A DNA stretch of 64,000 bases, taken from positions 1 to 64,000 of the forward strand of contig JAFSDJ010000074.1 in the NCBI GenBank assembly GCA_017436305.1, read 5' to 3'. The translations under genes and the position numbers were made by a program. This DNA comes from Lachnospiraceae bacterium. GTDB taxonomy: Bacteria; Bacillota; Clostridia; Lachnospirales; Lachnospiraceae. Every line of letters begins with the position of its first letter. The first letter of the stretch is position 1. The notes under the pieces were generated by a model. The model was not told the DNA's origin. It searched no databases and worked only from the letters and a program-made list of their open reading frames with translations. Below, piece after piece: positions 11,826-19,997 of this stretch.

Positions 11826-11853
11826 ATTATACGATACCCTAAACTTATGTAAA
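11826..11853 (-). promoter_or_regulatory. Sigma-A promoter of the CapA-family gene
   Basis: Minus strand: -35 TTTACA (11853-11848), 16-base spacer, -10 TATAAT (11831-11826), about 45 bases before the ATG, which has GGGAGGA as ribosome binding site. Confidence 0.7.
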
Positions 11854-11895
11854 CCCCTTTCCGTTTTCAGAAAAACATAGTCATTGGCACATATT

Positions 11896-11926
11896 AAAAA
11901 GGAACATGACTTTCGCCATGTTCCCA
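11896..11926 (-). terminator. Rho-independent terminator of the rpmG-rplA operon
   Basis: Minus strand: GGAACATG and CATGTTCC form an 8-bp perfect stem with an 8-base loop, followed by TTTTTA. It lies 10 bases after the rplA stop. Confidence 0.85.
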
Positions 11927-11935
11927 AAACTCTAA

Positions 11936-12625
11936 TTAGTATTTTGCTGTGCTAACTTTTACACCAGGTCCCATTGTAGATGTAAGAGTGATACTCTTTA
12001 AATACTGACCTTTTAATGTACTTGGTTTTGCTTTTACGATAGCTTCCATTAAAGCATCAAAGTTCTGCTGTAACTTTTCTTCTGAGAAAGAAGCTTTTCC
12101 AACTGGAACGTGAATGATATTAGACTTATCAAGTCTGTATTCAATCTTACCTGCTTTAATGTCGTTAATTGCTTTTGTAACGTCCATTGTTACAGTACCA
12201 GCTTTAGGGTTTGGCATTAAGCCTTTTGGTCCCAGTACTTTACCAAGACGACCAACAACACCCATCATATCAGGTGTAGCAACAACTACGTCAAAGTCTA
12301 ACCAGCCTTCATTCTGAATCTTTGGAATTAATTCATCACCACCAACAAAATCTGCGCCTGCTGCTTCTGCTTCATTTACTTTATCACCTTTTGCGAATAC
12401 TAAAACTTTTACAGTTTTACCTGTACCGTTTGGTAATACAACAGCACCACGAATCTGCTGATCTGCGTGACGTCCATCACATCCTGTTCTGATGTGTGCT
12501 TCAATTGTTTCATCAAATTTTGCTGTAGCTGATTTCTTAGCTAATGCAATTGCTTCTGCTGCTTCGTACTGAACAGAACGGTCAATTAACTTGGCAGCTT
12601 CATTATATTTTTTACCATGTTTCAT
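11936..12625 (-). CDS. rplA: 50S ribosomal protein L1
   Basis: 229 residues from ATG 12625-12623, with AAGGAGG 8 bases upstream. A longer in-frame reading to 12670 exists, but it runs through a leader hairpin and is rejected. It begins [12 protein letters not shown] and carries [13 protein letters not shown] and GPKG, the signature of L1. L1 forms the mobile stalk that releases deacylated tRNA and, in many bacteria, represses its own operon by binding a leader RNA. It follows rplK in the usual L11-L1 pair. Confidence 0.98.
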   Translation of the reverse strand: MKHGKKYNEAAKLIDRSVQYEAAEAIALAKKSATAKFDETIEAHIRTGCDGRHADQQIRGAVVLPNGTGKTVKVLVFAKGDKVNEAEAAGADFVGGDELIPKIQNEGWLDFDVVVATPDMMGVVGRLGKVLGPKGLMPNPKAGTVTMDVTKAINDIKAGKIEYRLDKSNIIHVPVGKASFSEEKLQQNFDALMEAIVKAKPSTLKGQYLKSITLTSTMGPGVKVSTAKY

Positions 12626-12640
12626 TTTGTTTACCTCCTT

Positions 12641-12672
12641 GTGGTAGTGGCGGAGCTTTACTCCTCCCACAC
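12641..12672 (-). promoter_or_regulatory. Leader hairpin before rplA (candidate L1-binding site)
   Basis: Minus strand: GTGGGAGGAG and CTCCGCCACTACCAC pair across a short loop to give a bulged stem placed right before the rplA ribosome binding site. Nearly the same structure occurs before rplK at 13166-13200. The duplicated position suggests autogenous control by L1, which is known to bind its operon mRNA in other bacteria. The link to L1 is inference. Confidence 0.5.
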
Positions 12673-12719
12673 GTTATATTTGCTGTTGGGAAAACACCCG
12701 GCTACTGAATAAACAGTAA

Positions 12720-13145
12720 CTAGTCTTCTACTGTGATACCCATACTTCTTGCAGTACCTGCAATCATGCTGATAGCTGCATCTAAACTTGCTGCATTTAA
12801 GTCTGGCATTTTAAGTTCTGCGATTTTCTGAACTTCCGCTTTAGAAATCTTTGCAACCTTTACTTTGTTTGGTGTTGCAGAACCAGACTGAATCTTACAA
12901 GCTTTCTTAAGAAGTACTGCAGCTGGTGGAGTTTTAGTAACAAAACTGAAGCTTCTGTCTGCATATACTGTAATAACAACAGGGATAATCATATCTCCCT
13001 GATCTGCTGTTCTTGCGTTGAACTGTTTTGTAAATTCAACGATGTTTACACCATGCTGACCAAGTGCTGGACCAACTGGTGGTGCTGGTGTAGCTTTACC
13101 AGCAGGGATTTGTAACTTAATATATCCTTCTACTTTCTTTGCCAT
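12720..13145 (-). CDS. rplK: 50S ribosomal protein L11
   Basis: 141 residues, exactly the standard L11 length, from ATG 13145-13143 with AGGAGGT 6 bases upstream. Contains the Pro-rich N-terminal block [19 protein letters not shown] and the C-terminal rRNA-binding helices ending in GTARSMGI. L11 organises the GTPase-associated centre and is needed for the stringent response. A longer in-frame reading to 13199 comes from the leader hairpin and is not real. It lies between nusG and rplA. Confidence 0.98.
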   Translation of the reverse strand: MAKKVEGYIKLQIPAGKATPAPPVGPALGQHGVNIVEFTKQFNARTADQGDMIIPVVITVYADRSFSFVTKTPPAAVLLKKACKIQSGSATPNKVKVAKISKAEVQKIAELKMPDLNAASLDAAISMIAGTARSMGITVED

Positions 13146-13165
13146 TTTGGCACCTCCTAATAAAT

Positions 13166-13200
13166 TGTGGTAGTGGCGGACTAAGAATAATCCTCCCACA
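13166..13200 (-). promoter_or_regulatory. Leader hairpin before rplK (candidate L1-binding site)
   Basis: Minus strand: TGTGGGAGGA, 10-base loop, TCCGCCACTACCACA. The outer arms TGTGG/CCACA and inner GGA/TCC pair around an asymmetric internal loop. It is a near copy of the hairpin at 12641-12672, placed the same way before a ribosome binding site. Confidence 0.5.
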
Positions 13201-13261
13201 GCTCATACATGATTCTTCTTATCTTTATATAAGTAGGAATACATCCTATGAACATCAACTG

Positions 13262-13777
13262 TTACATTTTTCGAACTTCGGCAAAACTGATTTCTACCGG
13301 AGTTTCTCTTCCAAACATCTCCACATTGATAGTTGCCGTCTGCTTGCTGTAGTCCATTCTCTGAACAACACCAACAGTATCTTTCCAGACACCTGCAACC
13401 ACTGCAATGGTATCTCCTTCGCCAAAATCAACTGAAATGTTCTCAATCTGAATTCCAAGCGGCTTCATTTCTGCATCGGTAAGTGGTACCGGCTTGCTTC
13501 CCGGTCCTACGAATCCAGTAACGCCTCTTGTATTGCGAACAACGTACCAGGTATCGTCATTCATCACCATATTGATTAAAACATAGCCTGGGAACATTTT
13601 TTTCTGAACGGTTTTCTTTGCACCGTTTTTCAACTCTACAACATCCTGCATAGGAACTCTTACTTCTAAGATTTCCTCTTCCAGATGTCTGTTCTCAATG
13701 GTTTTTTCAATATTGGCTTTTACTTTATTTTCATACCCGGAATAGGTATGAACTACATACCAATTTGCTTCTGCCAT
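13262..13777 (-). CDS. nusG: Transcription termination/antitermination factor NusG
   Basis: 171 residues, the usual short NusG length. N-terminal NGN domain (WYVVHTYSGYENKVKANIE; FPGYVLINM about 85; NTRGVTGFVG about 105) and C-terminal KOW domain (GDTIAVVAGVWKDTVGVV about 130-145). NusG binds RNA polymerase and modulates pausing, termination and coupling to translation. Cotranscribed with secE 16 bases upstream in the conserved secE-nusG-rplK-rplA order. It is the housekeeping copy, not a LoaP-type paralogue, judging from this context and length. Confidence 0.97.
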   Translation of the reverse strand: MAEANWYVVHTYSGYENKVKANIEKTIENRHLEEEILEVRVPMQDVVELKNGAKKTVQKKMFPGYVLINMVMNDDTWYVVRNTRGVTGFVGPGSKPVPLTDAEMKPLGIQIENISVDFGEGDTIAVVAGVWKDTVGVVQRMDYSKQTATINVEMFGRETPVEISFAEVRKM

Positions 13778-13793
13778 ATTTCCACCCTCACTC

Positions 13794-14009
13794 TTACATT
13801 GTTAAGAAATTGATACCATACTGGATTACCATATCAATTACGGCAATAATACAGCCAACTACGATAGATGTTACAGTTACTGTTATTGTCTGTTTGCCGA
13901 GGGTTTTTTTGTCTGGCCAAGAAATTTTCTTAAATTCGGCTTTCACGCCTTCGCTGAAGCTAACCTTTGGCTGCTTATCCTGAGTTGCGTTTTCTCCCAT
14001 AATTTTCAC
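13794..14009 (-). CDS. secE: Preprotein translocase subunit SecE
   Basis: 71 residues with a single C-terminal membrane segment (about residues 43-65) and the preceding FKKISWPDKKTLGKQT motif, the amphipathic helix signature of short Gram-positive SecE. SecE clamps SecY in the SecYEG channel. It is flanked by rpmG and nusG in the standard arrangement. Confidence 0.96.
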   Translation of the reverse strand: MKIMGENATQDKQPKVSFSEGVKAEFKKISWPDKKTLGKQTITVTVTSIVVGCIIAVIDMVIQYGINFLTM

Positions 14010-14051
14010 TTTCCTTTTTGCCTGAACGTTTACAGTTCCCTTTTGGTTATC

Positions 14052-14201
14052 TTATTTTGTCTCTTTGTGTAATGTGTGAGTTTTGCAGAATCTACAATAT
14101 TTCTTTGTTTCCATTCTGTCTGGATGTGTCTTTTTATCCTTTGTTAAGTTGTAGTTACGGTTTTTGCATTCTGTACATGCTAATGTGATTTTTGTACGCA
14201 T
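14052..14201 (-). CDS. rpmG: 50S ribosomal protein L33
   Basis: 49 residues from ATG 14201-14199, with GGAGGTG just upstream; a 25-codon longer reading is rejected because L33 starts at MRTKITLAC. Both zinc-binding pairs are present (CTEC near residue 9 and CRFC near 36), so this is the C+ zinc-dependent form. Many Bacillota carry a second, zinc-free copy for zinc starvation; none is in the window. First gene of the rpmG-secE-nusG-rplK-rplA unit. Confidence 0.96.
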   Translation of the reverse strand: MRTKITLACTECKNRNYNLTKDKKTHPDRMETKKYCRFCKTHTLHKETK

Positions 14202-14309
14202 TTTTCCACCTCCGCGCCCATTTCTTCTATATTTCATTCCGTTAGTGTTCTCTTTTTTATGCCATTTTTTGAGCATAAAAAAAAGACCTAAATCTCTTCT
14301 CGCTTGAAT

Positions 14310-14338
14310 ACTATACCATAGTATGCGGTTATCGTCAA
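14310..14338 (-). promoter_or_regulatory. Sigma-A promoter of the rpmG-secE-nusG-rplKA operon
   Basis: Minus strand: -35 TTGACG (14338-14333), 17-base spacer, -10 TATAGT (14315-14310), about 110 bases before rpmG. Confidence 0.75.
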
Positions 14339-14368
14339 TGTTTTTTTCAAAAACAACTTTATTTCTTA

Positions 14369-14397
14369 TTGCACATATAATAAGAAGATGTTACACT
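14369..14397 (+). promoter_or_regulatory. Probable promoter of the FliD-like gene
   Basis: Plus strand: -35 TTGCAC (14369-14374), 17-base spacer, -10 TACACT (14392-14397), about 50 bases before the start. It resembles a sigma-A site; I see no clear sigma-D (flagellar) type sequence. Confidence 0.45.
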
Positions 14398-14452
14398 TTA
14401 CTTAACAATATATTCTCGGTCATGCATGATTTATATAGAAAGGAGGAGAATG

Positions 14453-15763
14453 ATGTCTGTTAATTTTTCAGCACTTAACACAGCATACAATTACTATCTC
14501 ACTACATACGCTCCAAAAGGCAGCACTTCTTTTGATTCACATAAAAAAAGTGAGCTTCGCAACGTATATAACAATATTGTTAAATTGAGCAAAGAATCTC
14601 CTCTTTATCTATTAAACGAAAAGAAAGATTACAAATCCTTTGCTGTAGGATTAAAAGAAAACGCCAGAAGTTTCCGCAACACCGTAGCCTCTTTGGGCGG
14701 TCTCGATGAAAAAGATTTATTAAATAAGAAGGTTGCCTATTCCAGCAACGAAGCAATAGTATCTGCTGAATACGTTGGAGATATAGCTACTGCTGATGAA
14801 CAACACACTTTGGAAGTACAAGTAGATTCTCTGGCTTTACCCCAGGTAAACTTAGGCAATTACCTTCCCTCCGACGAGGTTGTTTCATTAGCTCCAAACA
14901 CCTATTCTTTTAATCTAAACCTGGACGACTTTCATTATGAATTCCAGTTCAGTATTGGTTCCACCGAAACCAATAAGGTAATTATGGAACGTTTAAGTCG
15001 CCTGATTAACAATGCTGAAATAGGTATTAATTCTGAGATTTTAGAAGACGCATCCGGTAATTCTGCTTTAAAGCTTACTTCTAAAAAAACCGGCATCCAA
15101 AGCAATAAAGATTTTCTTTTTCAGGTTTCAGATGAAAATACAAGTTTAGCATCCGGCATTGTGAATTATCTGGGCATCGGGGACATTACCAGAAACGCTG
15201 CCAATGCGGAAGTAACGATTAATGGAAAAAAACACTCTACTAATTCAAATCGCTTTACCGTGGAAAAAATGTACGAAATTTCCTTGAAAGGGTTAAGCGA
15301 ATCAGAAGATAATGTGGCAATTATCGGCATTAAAAATGATGTAGAGAGTTTAAAAATGAATATTCAGACTTTAATTGGTGGTTACAATAATTTCTTAAAA
15401 ACCGCTTCTGAATACATAGAGAATCAACCGGGAAGCAGTCGCCTGGTAAATGAAATATCACATATCGCCACTTCTTATTCCAGTCATTTGGAGAATTTAG
15501 GACTTCATGTGGATGACAAGGGCACTTTGGAACTTGACGAAAACCAATTGTCCCAGGCTGCTCTTACGCAGGATTTTAATGAGACGTTTTCTTCCATAAA
15601 GGATTTTACCAATTCCGTTCTAAAGAAAACCAATTCTGTTGCATTAAATCCTATGGAATATGCAGACAAAAAAATTGTAGCATATAAAAATCCAGGCAAG
15701 AATTTTCCTAACCCTTATCTAACCAGTTCCTATAGTGGAATGTTATTTAATGGGTATTGCTAG
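14453..15763 (+). CDS. FliD-like flagellar hook-associated (cap) protein
   Basis: 436 residues. The N-terminal third contains the FliD_N-like order: a helical region, SSNEAIVSAEYVGD near 108-122, a strand with the LEVQVDSLALPQ pattern (about 130-142), then TNKVIMERLSRLIN. The middle has NAEVTINGKKHSTNSN, as in FliD D2/D3, and YNNFLKTASEY resembles the start of the C-terminal helical region. FliD normally caps the filament and folds flagellin. This one stands alone, far from a fliD-fliS cluster, is divergent at both ends and has a C-terminal tail ending in Cys. Start: of two adjacent ATGs the second is spaced 6 bases from AAAGGAGG. Family fair, exact role uncertain. Confidence 0.65.
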   Translation: MSVNFSALNTAYNYYLTTYAPKGSTSFDSHKKSELRNVYNNIVKLSKESPLYLLNEKKDYKSFAVGLKENARSFRNTVASLGGLDEKDLLNKKVAYSSNEAIVSAEYVGDIATADEQHTLEVQVDSLALPQVNLGNYLPSDEVVSLAPNTYSFNLNLDDFHYEFQFSIGSTETNKVIMERLSRLINNAEIGINSEILEDASGNSALKLTSKKTGIQSNKDFLFQVSDENTSLASGIVNYLGIGDITRNAANAEVTINGKKHSTNSNRFTVEKMYEISLKGLSESEDNVAIIGIKNDVESLKMNIQTLIGGYNNFLKTASEYIENQPGSSRLVNEISHIATSYSSHLENLGLHVDDKGTLELDENQLSQAALTQDFNETFSSIKDFTNSVLKKTNSVALNPMEYADKKIVAYKNPGKNFPNPYLTSSYSGMLFNGYC

Positions 15764-15820
15764 ATATTTTACTTGTGTTGCAAAATAATTATTTTATATA
15801 TTAGGAATTTTGTATCAAAA

Positions 15821-15856
15821 AAGACTTGAAAATGATCATCTTCAAGTCTTTTTTTA
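15821..15856. terminator. Bidirectional terminator between the FliD-like gene and the cytidylyltransferase gene
   Basis: AAGACTTGAA and TTCAAGTCTT form a 10-bp perfect stem with a 10-base loop, with T runs on the 3' side of both strands. It can end both convergent transcripts. Confidence 0.85.
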
Positions 15857-15900
15857 TTCTTCCGGCACATGTTTCTTTATACAATGCTTTATGCTTATTT

Positions 15901-16911
15901 TTATTTTCCGAATTCTTTATAAAGGAAATCCAGGCTTAGCATCTTATCATCTACATAGTAATCTGCATTTGGTTTTCCCATATGAAGTTCATGATATTTA
16001 ACGCCCCATTCCTTCATTTGCTTTTCCGTAGTCTCTCTCCAGTCAATTCCCGTTACATAACCTCTGGCTGTAAAAAGCACAATGCGGTTTCCTAAATCGT
16101 AAAGTTCATTTATAATTTTTACCATTTCCTCAATAGGACCTGTCTCACCATAGGATAAATCTTTTCGTATCTGGGCAATTACACCGTCAATATCGAAAAC
16201 AAAAATCTTACCTCCCTGTTTGATTTTTAAACATTCTGAAATTCTTAAAAAATCAGCTTCAGTGTCAACATCATACATTTCACTCATAATGTAGCCCTTA
16301 ATTTTCTTTCCGGTCATGGAGTGGTATTCGGTAATATTTCTTGGACGAAGTACGTCCGTGTTGCCGTTTTGGTGGTAGATTTTAGGAAGCTCCTGCCTTG
16401 GCATATTATAAGCCTCCGGAATGTCCTTCATAATAGGCTCCATAATATTGTCTTCCCCAACGTACCACATTTTATGAGGTACGGTATCAGTTAATGCTAC
16501 GCTGCGCACTGCGTCTACCGTGTCATCTTCTAACATCATTTCTATCATTTTATCAATATCTTCCGGGTTACGGATTGGATCTGTTGGGCGAAGCTGTACA
16601 ATAATATCCGGTTCATAACCTTCTTCTTTTTTAAGCCAGCCTAGAGCATGTTCAAACACTTCTATATCCAAAGAGTTATCCCCTGCTAACTCTGCCGGTC
16701 TTAAAAACGGAGTTTCAGCACCGTATTCTCTTGCGATAGCCGCATATTCTTCGCTATCTGTTGTAACAATGATACGATTGATATATTTGGACTCTTTAGC
16801 ATGTTCGATCGAATATGCCATCATAGGTTTTCCGTTAATTAAGCGAATGTTTTTATTTACAACGCTTTTAGAGCCACTTCTGGCCGGGATAATAGCTAAT
16901 ATTTTTTTCAT
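15901..16911 (-). CDS. CMP-sugar synthetase (NeuA-like) fused to a HAD phosphatase domain
   Basis: 336 residues from ATG 16911. Residues about 1-230 are an acylneuraminate cytidylyltransferase-type domain: IIPARSGSKSVVNKN at the start (CTP-binding loop), RIIVTTDSEEYA, and VQLRPTDPIRN near 115. Residues about 235-336 are a HAD-superfamily domain with FDIDGVIAQ (nucleophile Asp and acid Asp), VLFTARG and YYVDDK. Together they would activate a nonulosonic acid or KDO-like sugar with CMP and dephosphorylate its precursor. No sialic or pseudaminic synthase (NeuB) is near. The exact sugar is unknown. It has its own promoter and is flanked by terminators. Confidence 0.8.
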   Translation of the reverse strand: MKKILAIIPARSGSKSVVNKNIRLINGKPMMAYSIEHAKESKYINRIIVTTDSEEYAAIAREYGAETPFLRPAELAGDNSLDIEVFEHALGWLKKEEGYEPDIIVQLRPTDPIRNPEDIDKMIEMMLEDDTVDAVRSVALTDTVPHKMWYVGEDNIMEPIMKDIPEAYNMPRQELPKIYHQNGNTDVLRPRNITEYHSMTGKKIKGYIMSEMYDVDTEADFLRISECLKIKQGGKIFVFDIDGVIAQIRKDLSYGETGPIEEMVKIINELYDLGNRIVLFTARGYVTGIDWRETTEKQMKEWGVKYHELHMGKPNADYYVDDKMLSLDFLYKEFGK

Positions 16912-16960
16912 GGTAGATTCCTTTCCGGTAACAATTGGTTTTTGTACATACATTTCTTAT

Positions 16961-16989
16961 AGTATACGAAAGAATGTAGGAAATAGCAA
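16961..16989 (-). promoter_or_regulatory. Probable promoter of the cytidylyltransferase-HAD gene
   Basis: Minus strand: -35 TTGCTA (16989-16984), 17-base spacer, -10 TATACT (16966-16961), about 45 bases before the ATG. Confidence 0.55.
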
Positions 16990-17003
16990 TGCATTTTAAT
17001 ATC

Positions 17004-17045
17004 AAAACCCACAGTTACAAAATACCGGTAACCGTGGGTTTTATA
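17004..17045 (-). terminator. Terminator of the acyl-CoA carboxyltransferase gene
   Basis: Minus strand: AAACCCAC-GTTAC and GTAAC-GTGGGTTT pair with one mismatch and a 9-base loop, followed by TTTT. It lies about 45 bases after the carboxyltransferase stop. Confidence 0.8.
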
Positions 17046-17085
17046 TATTTAAATTATTATAATACTTCCAATAAACTTTTCCATC

Positions 17086-18711
17086 TTACAGTGGAATATT
17101 TCCATGTTTCTTCTTTGGAGCTTCTACTTTTTTGCTTTCTAAGCCGGAAAGTGCTTTTAAGATTGCTTTTCTTGTTTCTTCCGGTTTAATAACTTCATTT
17201 ACATAACCTCTGGAAGCTGCCACATAAGGATTTAAGAAACGTTCTTCATATTCCTGCTTGTAAGCTTCTCTTGCTGCATATGGATCAGAAGCTTCTTTGA
17301 TTTTTCTCTTAAATGCAATGTTTACTGCTCCATCAGCACCCATGACTGCAATTTCAGCGATAGGCCATGCGTATACAATGTCTGCACCCATATCCTTTGA
17401 GTTCATGGCAATGTAAGCACCACCGTATGCTTTTCTCATAATAACAGAAACCTTTGGCACAGTAGCTTCTGAGTATGCATAAAGTACTTTTGCGCCGTGA
17501 CGGATAATACCATTGTGCTCCTGATTTGTACCCGGTAAAAATGCAGGTACGTCAACTAATGTTACAAGCGGAATGTTAAAGCAGTCACAGAAACGGATAA
17601 ATCTTGCCATCTTATCAGATGCATGATAATCTAAAGAACCACCCATAACTGCCGGCTGATTACATACAAAACCTGTTACCTTGCCTTCCATACGGCCAAA
17701 ACCTACTACGATATTTTTTGCAAATTCTTTCTGTACTTCAAAGAAGCTTCCTCTGTCAGCTACGCATTCTACCACTTCATGTACATCATATGCACGACGG
17801 GAGTTGTCCGGAACGATGTCTACTAATTTATAGCATCTATCTTCATTATTCTTTACAAAGTTCTTTCCAAGATTTCCCATTTTATTTAAAACTTTATTTA
17901 CACTGAAAAGTAAGGATTGTTTTTCATCAATGGTCTTTACTACCGGCGGCTTATCATCATTGCTGCCCGGTAAGTAGGAAAGTAATTTTCTCACACCCAT
18001 CAAACAATCGTTTTCTGTTTCGTAAGTGAAGTGTGAAACACCGGATTTACTTGCATGAACGTCTGCACCACCTAATTCTTCTACGGAAACTTCCTCATTA
18101 ATTACAGTTTTTACTACGTTTGGACCGGTAATGAACATTTTGGAAATGTCTTTTACCATGAAAATAAAGTCACAGATAGCAGGCGCATAACAAGCACCAC
18201 CTGAACATGGTCCTAAAATAACTGCAATCTGCGGAATCACACCGGAAGCTTTTGTATGACGTAAAAACATTCCTGCATAACCGCTTAAAGAAGAAATACC
18301 TTCTTCAATTCTGGCTCCACCACTATCATTAATGCAAATAAGTGGTGCCTTCATTTCCATTGCCATATCCTGGATACGACAAATTTTGAAGGAGTGATAT
18401 TCACCCAGTGTACCGCCGATAACAGTAAAATCTTCACTTGCTACAAAAACAAGACGTCCGTCAATTTTTCCGTATCCTGTTACAACACCGTCGCCGGGAA
18501 CACGTTTTTTATCCAGATCGAAATCATCAATTCTTGATTCAATAAATCCATCTACTTCTACAAATGTTCCTTTATCTAATAAAATTTCAATTCTTTCTCT
18601 TGCTGTTAATTTACCAATTTTGTGTTGTTTATCAATCCTTGCCTGTCCGCCACCAAGCAGTGCTTTCTCTCTACGCTCATCCAGATCCTTAATTGCCTCA
18701 TCCCAATTCAT
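17086..18711 (-). CDS. Acyl-CoA carboxylase carboxyltransferase subunit (PccB/MmdA family)
   Basis: 541 residues from ATG 18711 with AAAGGA 8 bases upstream. Two fused crotonase-like carboxyltransferase halves: LTARERIEILLD near residue 37, SGGARIEEGI (about 115), GPCSGGACYAPA (about 150), then DVPAFLPGTNQEHNGIIRHGAK (about 385) and KAYGGAYIAMNSK (about 415). Such subunits move CO2 between biotin and propionyl-, methylmalonyl- or another acyl-CoA. No biotin carrier, biotin carboxylase or decarboxylase membrane subunits are nearby, so carboxylase versus Na-pumping methylmalonyl-CoA decarboxylase cannot be decided. A FabT-like palindrome in the leader hints at control by fatty-acid status. Confidence 0.88.
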   Translation of the reverse strand: MNWDEAIKDLDERREKALLGGGQARIDKQHKIGKLTARERIEILLDKGTFVEVDGFIESRIDDFDLDKKRVPGDGVVTGYGKIDGRLVFVASEDFTVIGGTLGEYHSFKICRIQDMAMEMKAPLICINDSGGARIEEGISSLSGYAGMFLRHTKASGVIPQIAVILGPCSGGACYAPAICDFIFMVKDISKMFITGPNVVKTVINEEVSVEELGGADVHASKSGVSHFTYETENDCLMGVRKLLSYLPGSNDDKPPVVKTIDEKQSLLFSVNKVLNKMGNLGKNFVKNNEDRCYKLVDIVPDNSRRAYDVHEVVECVADRGSFFEVQKEFAKNIVVGFGRMEGKVTGFVCNQPAVMGGSLDYHASDKMARFIRFCDCFNIPLVTLVDVPAFLPGTNQEHNGIIRHGAKVLYAYSEATVPKVSVIMRKAYGGAYIAMNSKDMGADIVYAWPIAEIAVMGADGAVNIAFKRKIKEASDPYAAREAYKQEYEERFLNPYVAASRGYVNEVIKPEETRKAILKALSGLESKKVEAPKKKHGNIPL

Positions 18712-18759
18712 AACGCTATCCTTTCTTTCATATAAATATGTTCTCATTTTTCTATTTTG

Positions 18760-18804
18760 TTTGAGATTTTAATATTTTGAAAGTTAAATACTTTGAATCT
18801 CAAA
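18760..18804. promoter_or_regulatory. Palindromic operator-like sites in the carboxyltransferase leader
   Basis: The 13-base palindrome TTTGAATCTCAAA (18792-18804) has the TTTGA-N3-TCAAA shape of FabT/FabR-type fatty-acid regulator sites and lies just downstream of the -10. A second half site, TTTGAGATT (18760-18768), is a perfect inverted repeat of 18796-18804. A repressor bound here would block transcription. The regulator itself is not seen; the assignment is inference from shape. Confidence 0.45.
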
Positions 18805-18816
18805 CTATCCTGTTCT

Positions 18817-18844
18817 ATTATAGCAAAAGATTTAAAAAGTGCAA
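18817..18844 (-). promoter_or_regulatory. Sigma-A promoter of the carboxyltransferase gene
   Basis: Minus strand: -35 TTGCAC (18844-18839), 16-base spacer, -10 TATAAT (18822-18817), about 105 bases before the start, leaving a leader with palindromic sites. Confidence 0.75.
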
Positions 18845-18853
18845 GAGGAAATT

Positions 18854-19957
18854 TTAAGCCATTTCTTCTGTTACCATTTGAAGGGCAGATTCTATCACTT
18901 TATCCATGTCATAATACTTGTACTGACCTAATCTTCCTCCAAAAAGTACATTAACTTCTTTATCCGCTAACTGCTTATACTGCTCATAAAGGTCTGAATT
19001 TTTCTCATCGTTAATTGGATAATAAGGTTCATCACCCTTTTTCCAGGTTGCCGGATATTCCTTTGTAATAATAGTAGATAGTTGATTACCAAACTCAAAA
19101 TGCTTATGTTCAATAATTCTGGTATATGGCACTTCTCTTTCAGTATAATTTACTACTGCATTTCCCTGATAATTTTCCACATTAGAAAGGGTTTCTTCCT
19201 CAAACTGCAAAGAACGATACTCCAGTTCGCCAAGTTTGTAATCAAAAAATTCATCAATCATTCCTGTGTAAAGAATTTTACCAAAGGTATCTGTAGTAGA
19301 TGCCATAAATTCTTTATATTCAGTAGACAGTCTGACTTCTATTCCTTTCAATAACTTCTCCACTATTTGGGTATAACCACCAATTGGAATACCCTGGTAT
19401 CTGTCATTAAAGTAGTTGTTATCATACGTAAATCTTAGTGGAAGTCTCTTTATAATAAAGGAAGGAAGCTCCTTACAATCCCTGCCCCACTGTTTTTCAG
19501 TATATCCCTTTACAAGCTTTTTGTATACATCAGTTCCCACTAAAGAAATTGCCTGTTCCTCCAAGTTAGCAGGTTCCTTTACTCCTGCTTTTTCAATTTG
19601 ATTTTCAATAATTTCCTTTGCCTCATCAGGTGTTCTAATGCCCCACATTTTACTGAAGGTGTTCATATTAAATGGCAAATTATAAAGTTCATCCTTATAT
19701 ACGGCAACCGGACTGTTAATATACTGGTTAAACTCTGCAAACTGATTTACATATTCCCAAATCTTTTTATTGGAAGTATGGAAAATATGAGCCCCATATT
19801 TATGTACCCAGATACCCTGCTGTTTTTTTGTATAAATATTACCTGCAATATGGTCTCTTTTCTCAATCACAAGACAGCTTTTCCCTGCCTTTTTCATTTC
19901 ATAAGCAAACACACTGCCAAAGAGTCCTGCTCCTACTATTAAATAATCGTAATTCAT
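18854..19957 (-). CDS. glf: UDP-galactopyranose mutase
   Basis: 367 residues from ATG 19957, with GGAGGG about 10 bases upstream. It has the N-terminal FAD dinucleotide fold (YLIVGAGLFGSVFAYE, then LVIEKRDHIAGN), YGAHIFHTSN near 60, and the conserved KQWGRDCKELP and PIGGYTQ blocks. Glf converts UDP-galactopyranose to UDP-galactofuranose in the cytoplasm for surface glycans. No terminator is seen between it and the regulator gene upstream (90-base gap apart from the hairpin at 19998-20029, which probably ends the regulator transcript). It points to galactofuranose in the glycan made by this region. Confidence 0.95.
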   Translation of the reverse strand: MNYDYLIVGAGLFGSVFAYEMKKAGKSCLVIEKRDHIAGNIYTKKQQGIWVHKYGAHIFHTSNKKIWEYVNQFAEFNQYINSPVAVYKDELYNLPFNMNTFSKMWGIRTPDEAKEIIENQIEKAGVKEPANLEEQAISLVGTDVYKKLVKGYTEKQWGRDCKELPSFIIKRLPLRFTYDNNYFNDRYQGIPIGGYTQIVEKLLKGIEVRLSTEYKEFMASTTDTFGKILYTGMIDEFFDYKLGELEYRSLQFEEETLSNVENYQGNAVVNYTEREVPYTRIIEHKHFEFGNQLSTIITKEYPATWKKGDEPYYPINDEKNSDLYEQYKQLADKEVNVLFGGRLGQYKYYDMDKVIESALQMVTEEMA

Positions 19958-19997
19958 TCTATATAATCCCTCCACAAAAAAACAAATTTACTATATA

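Noticed and set aside
12626..12670. Upstream extension of rplA in the same frame
   Set aside because: It crosses the leader hairpin, ignores the AAGGAGG at 12634-12640 and adds residues that L1 lacks. The rplK extension (13146-13199) fails for the same reason; the shared HYH residues reflect the repeated RNA hairpin.
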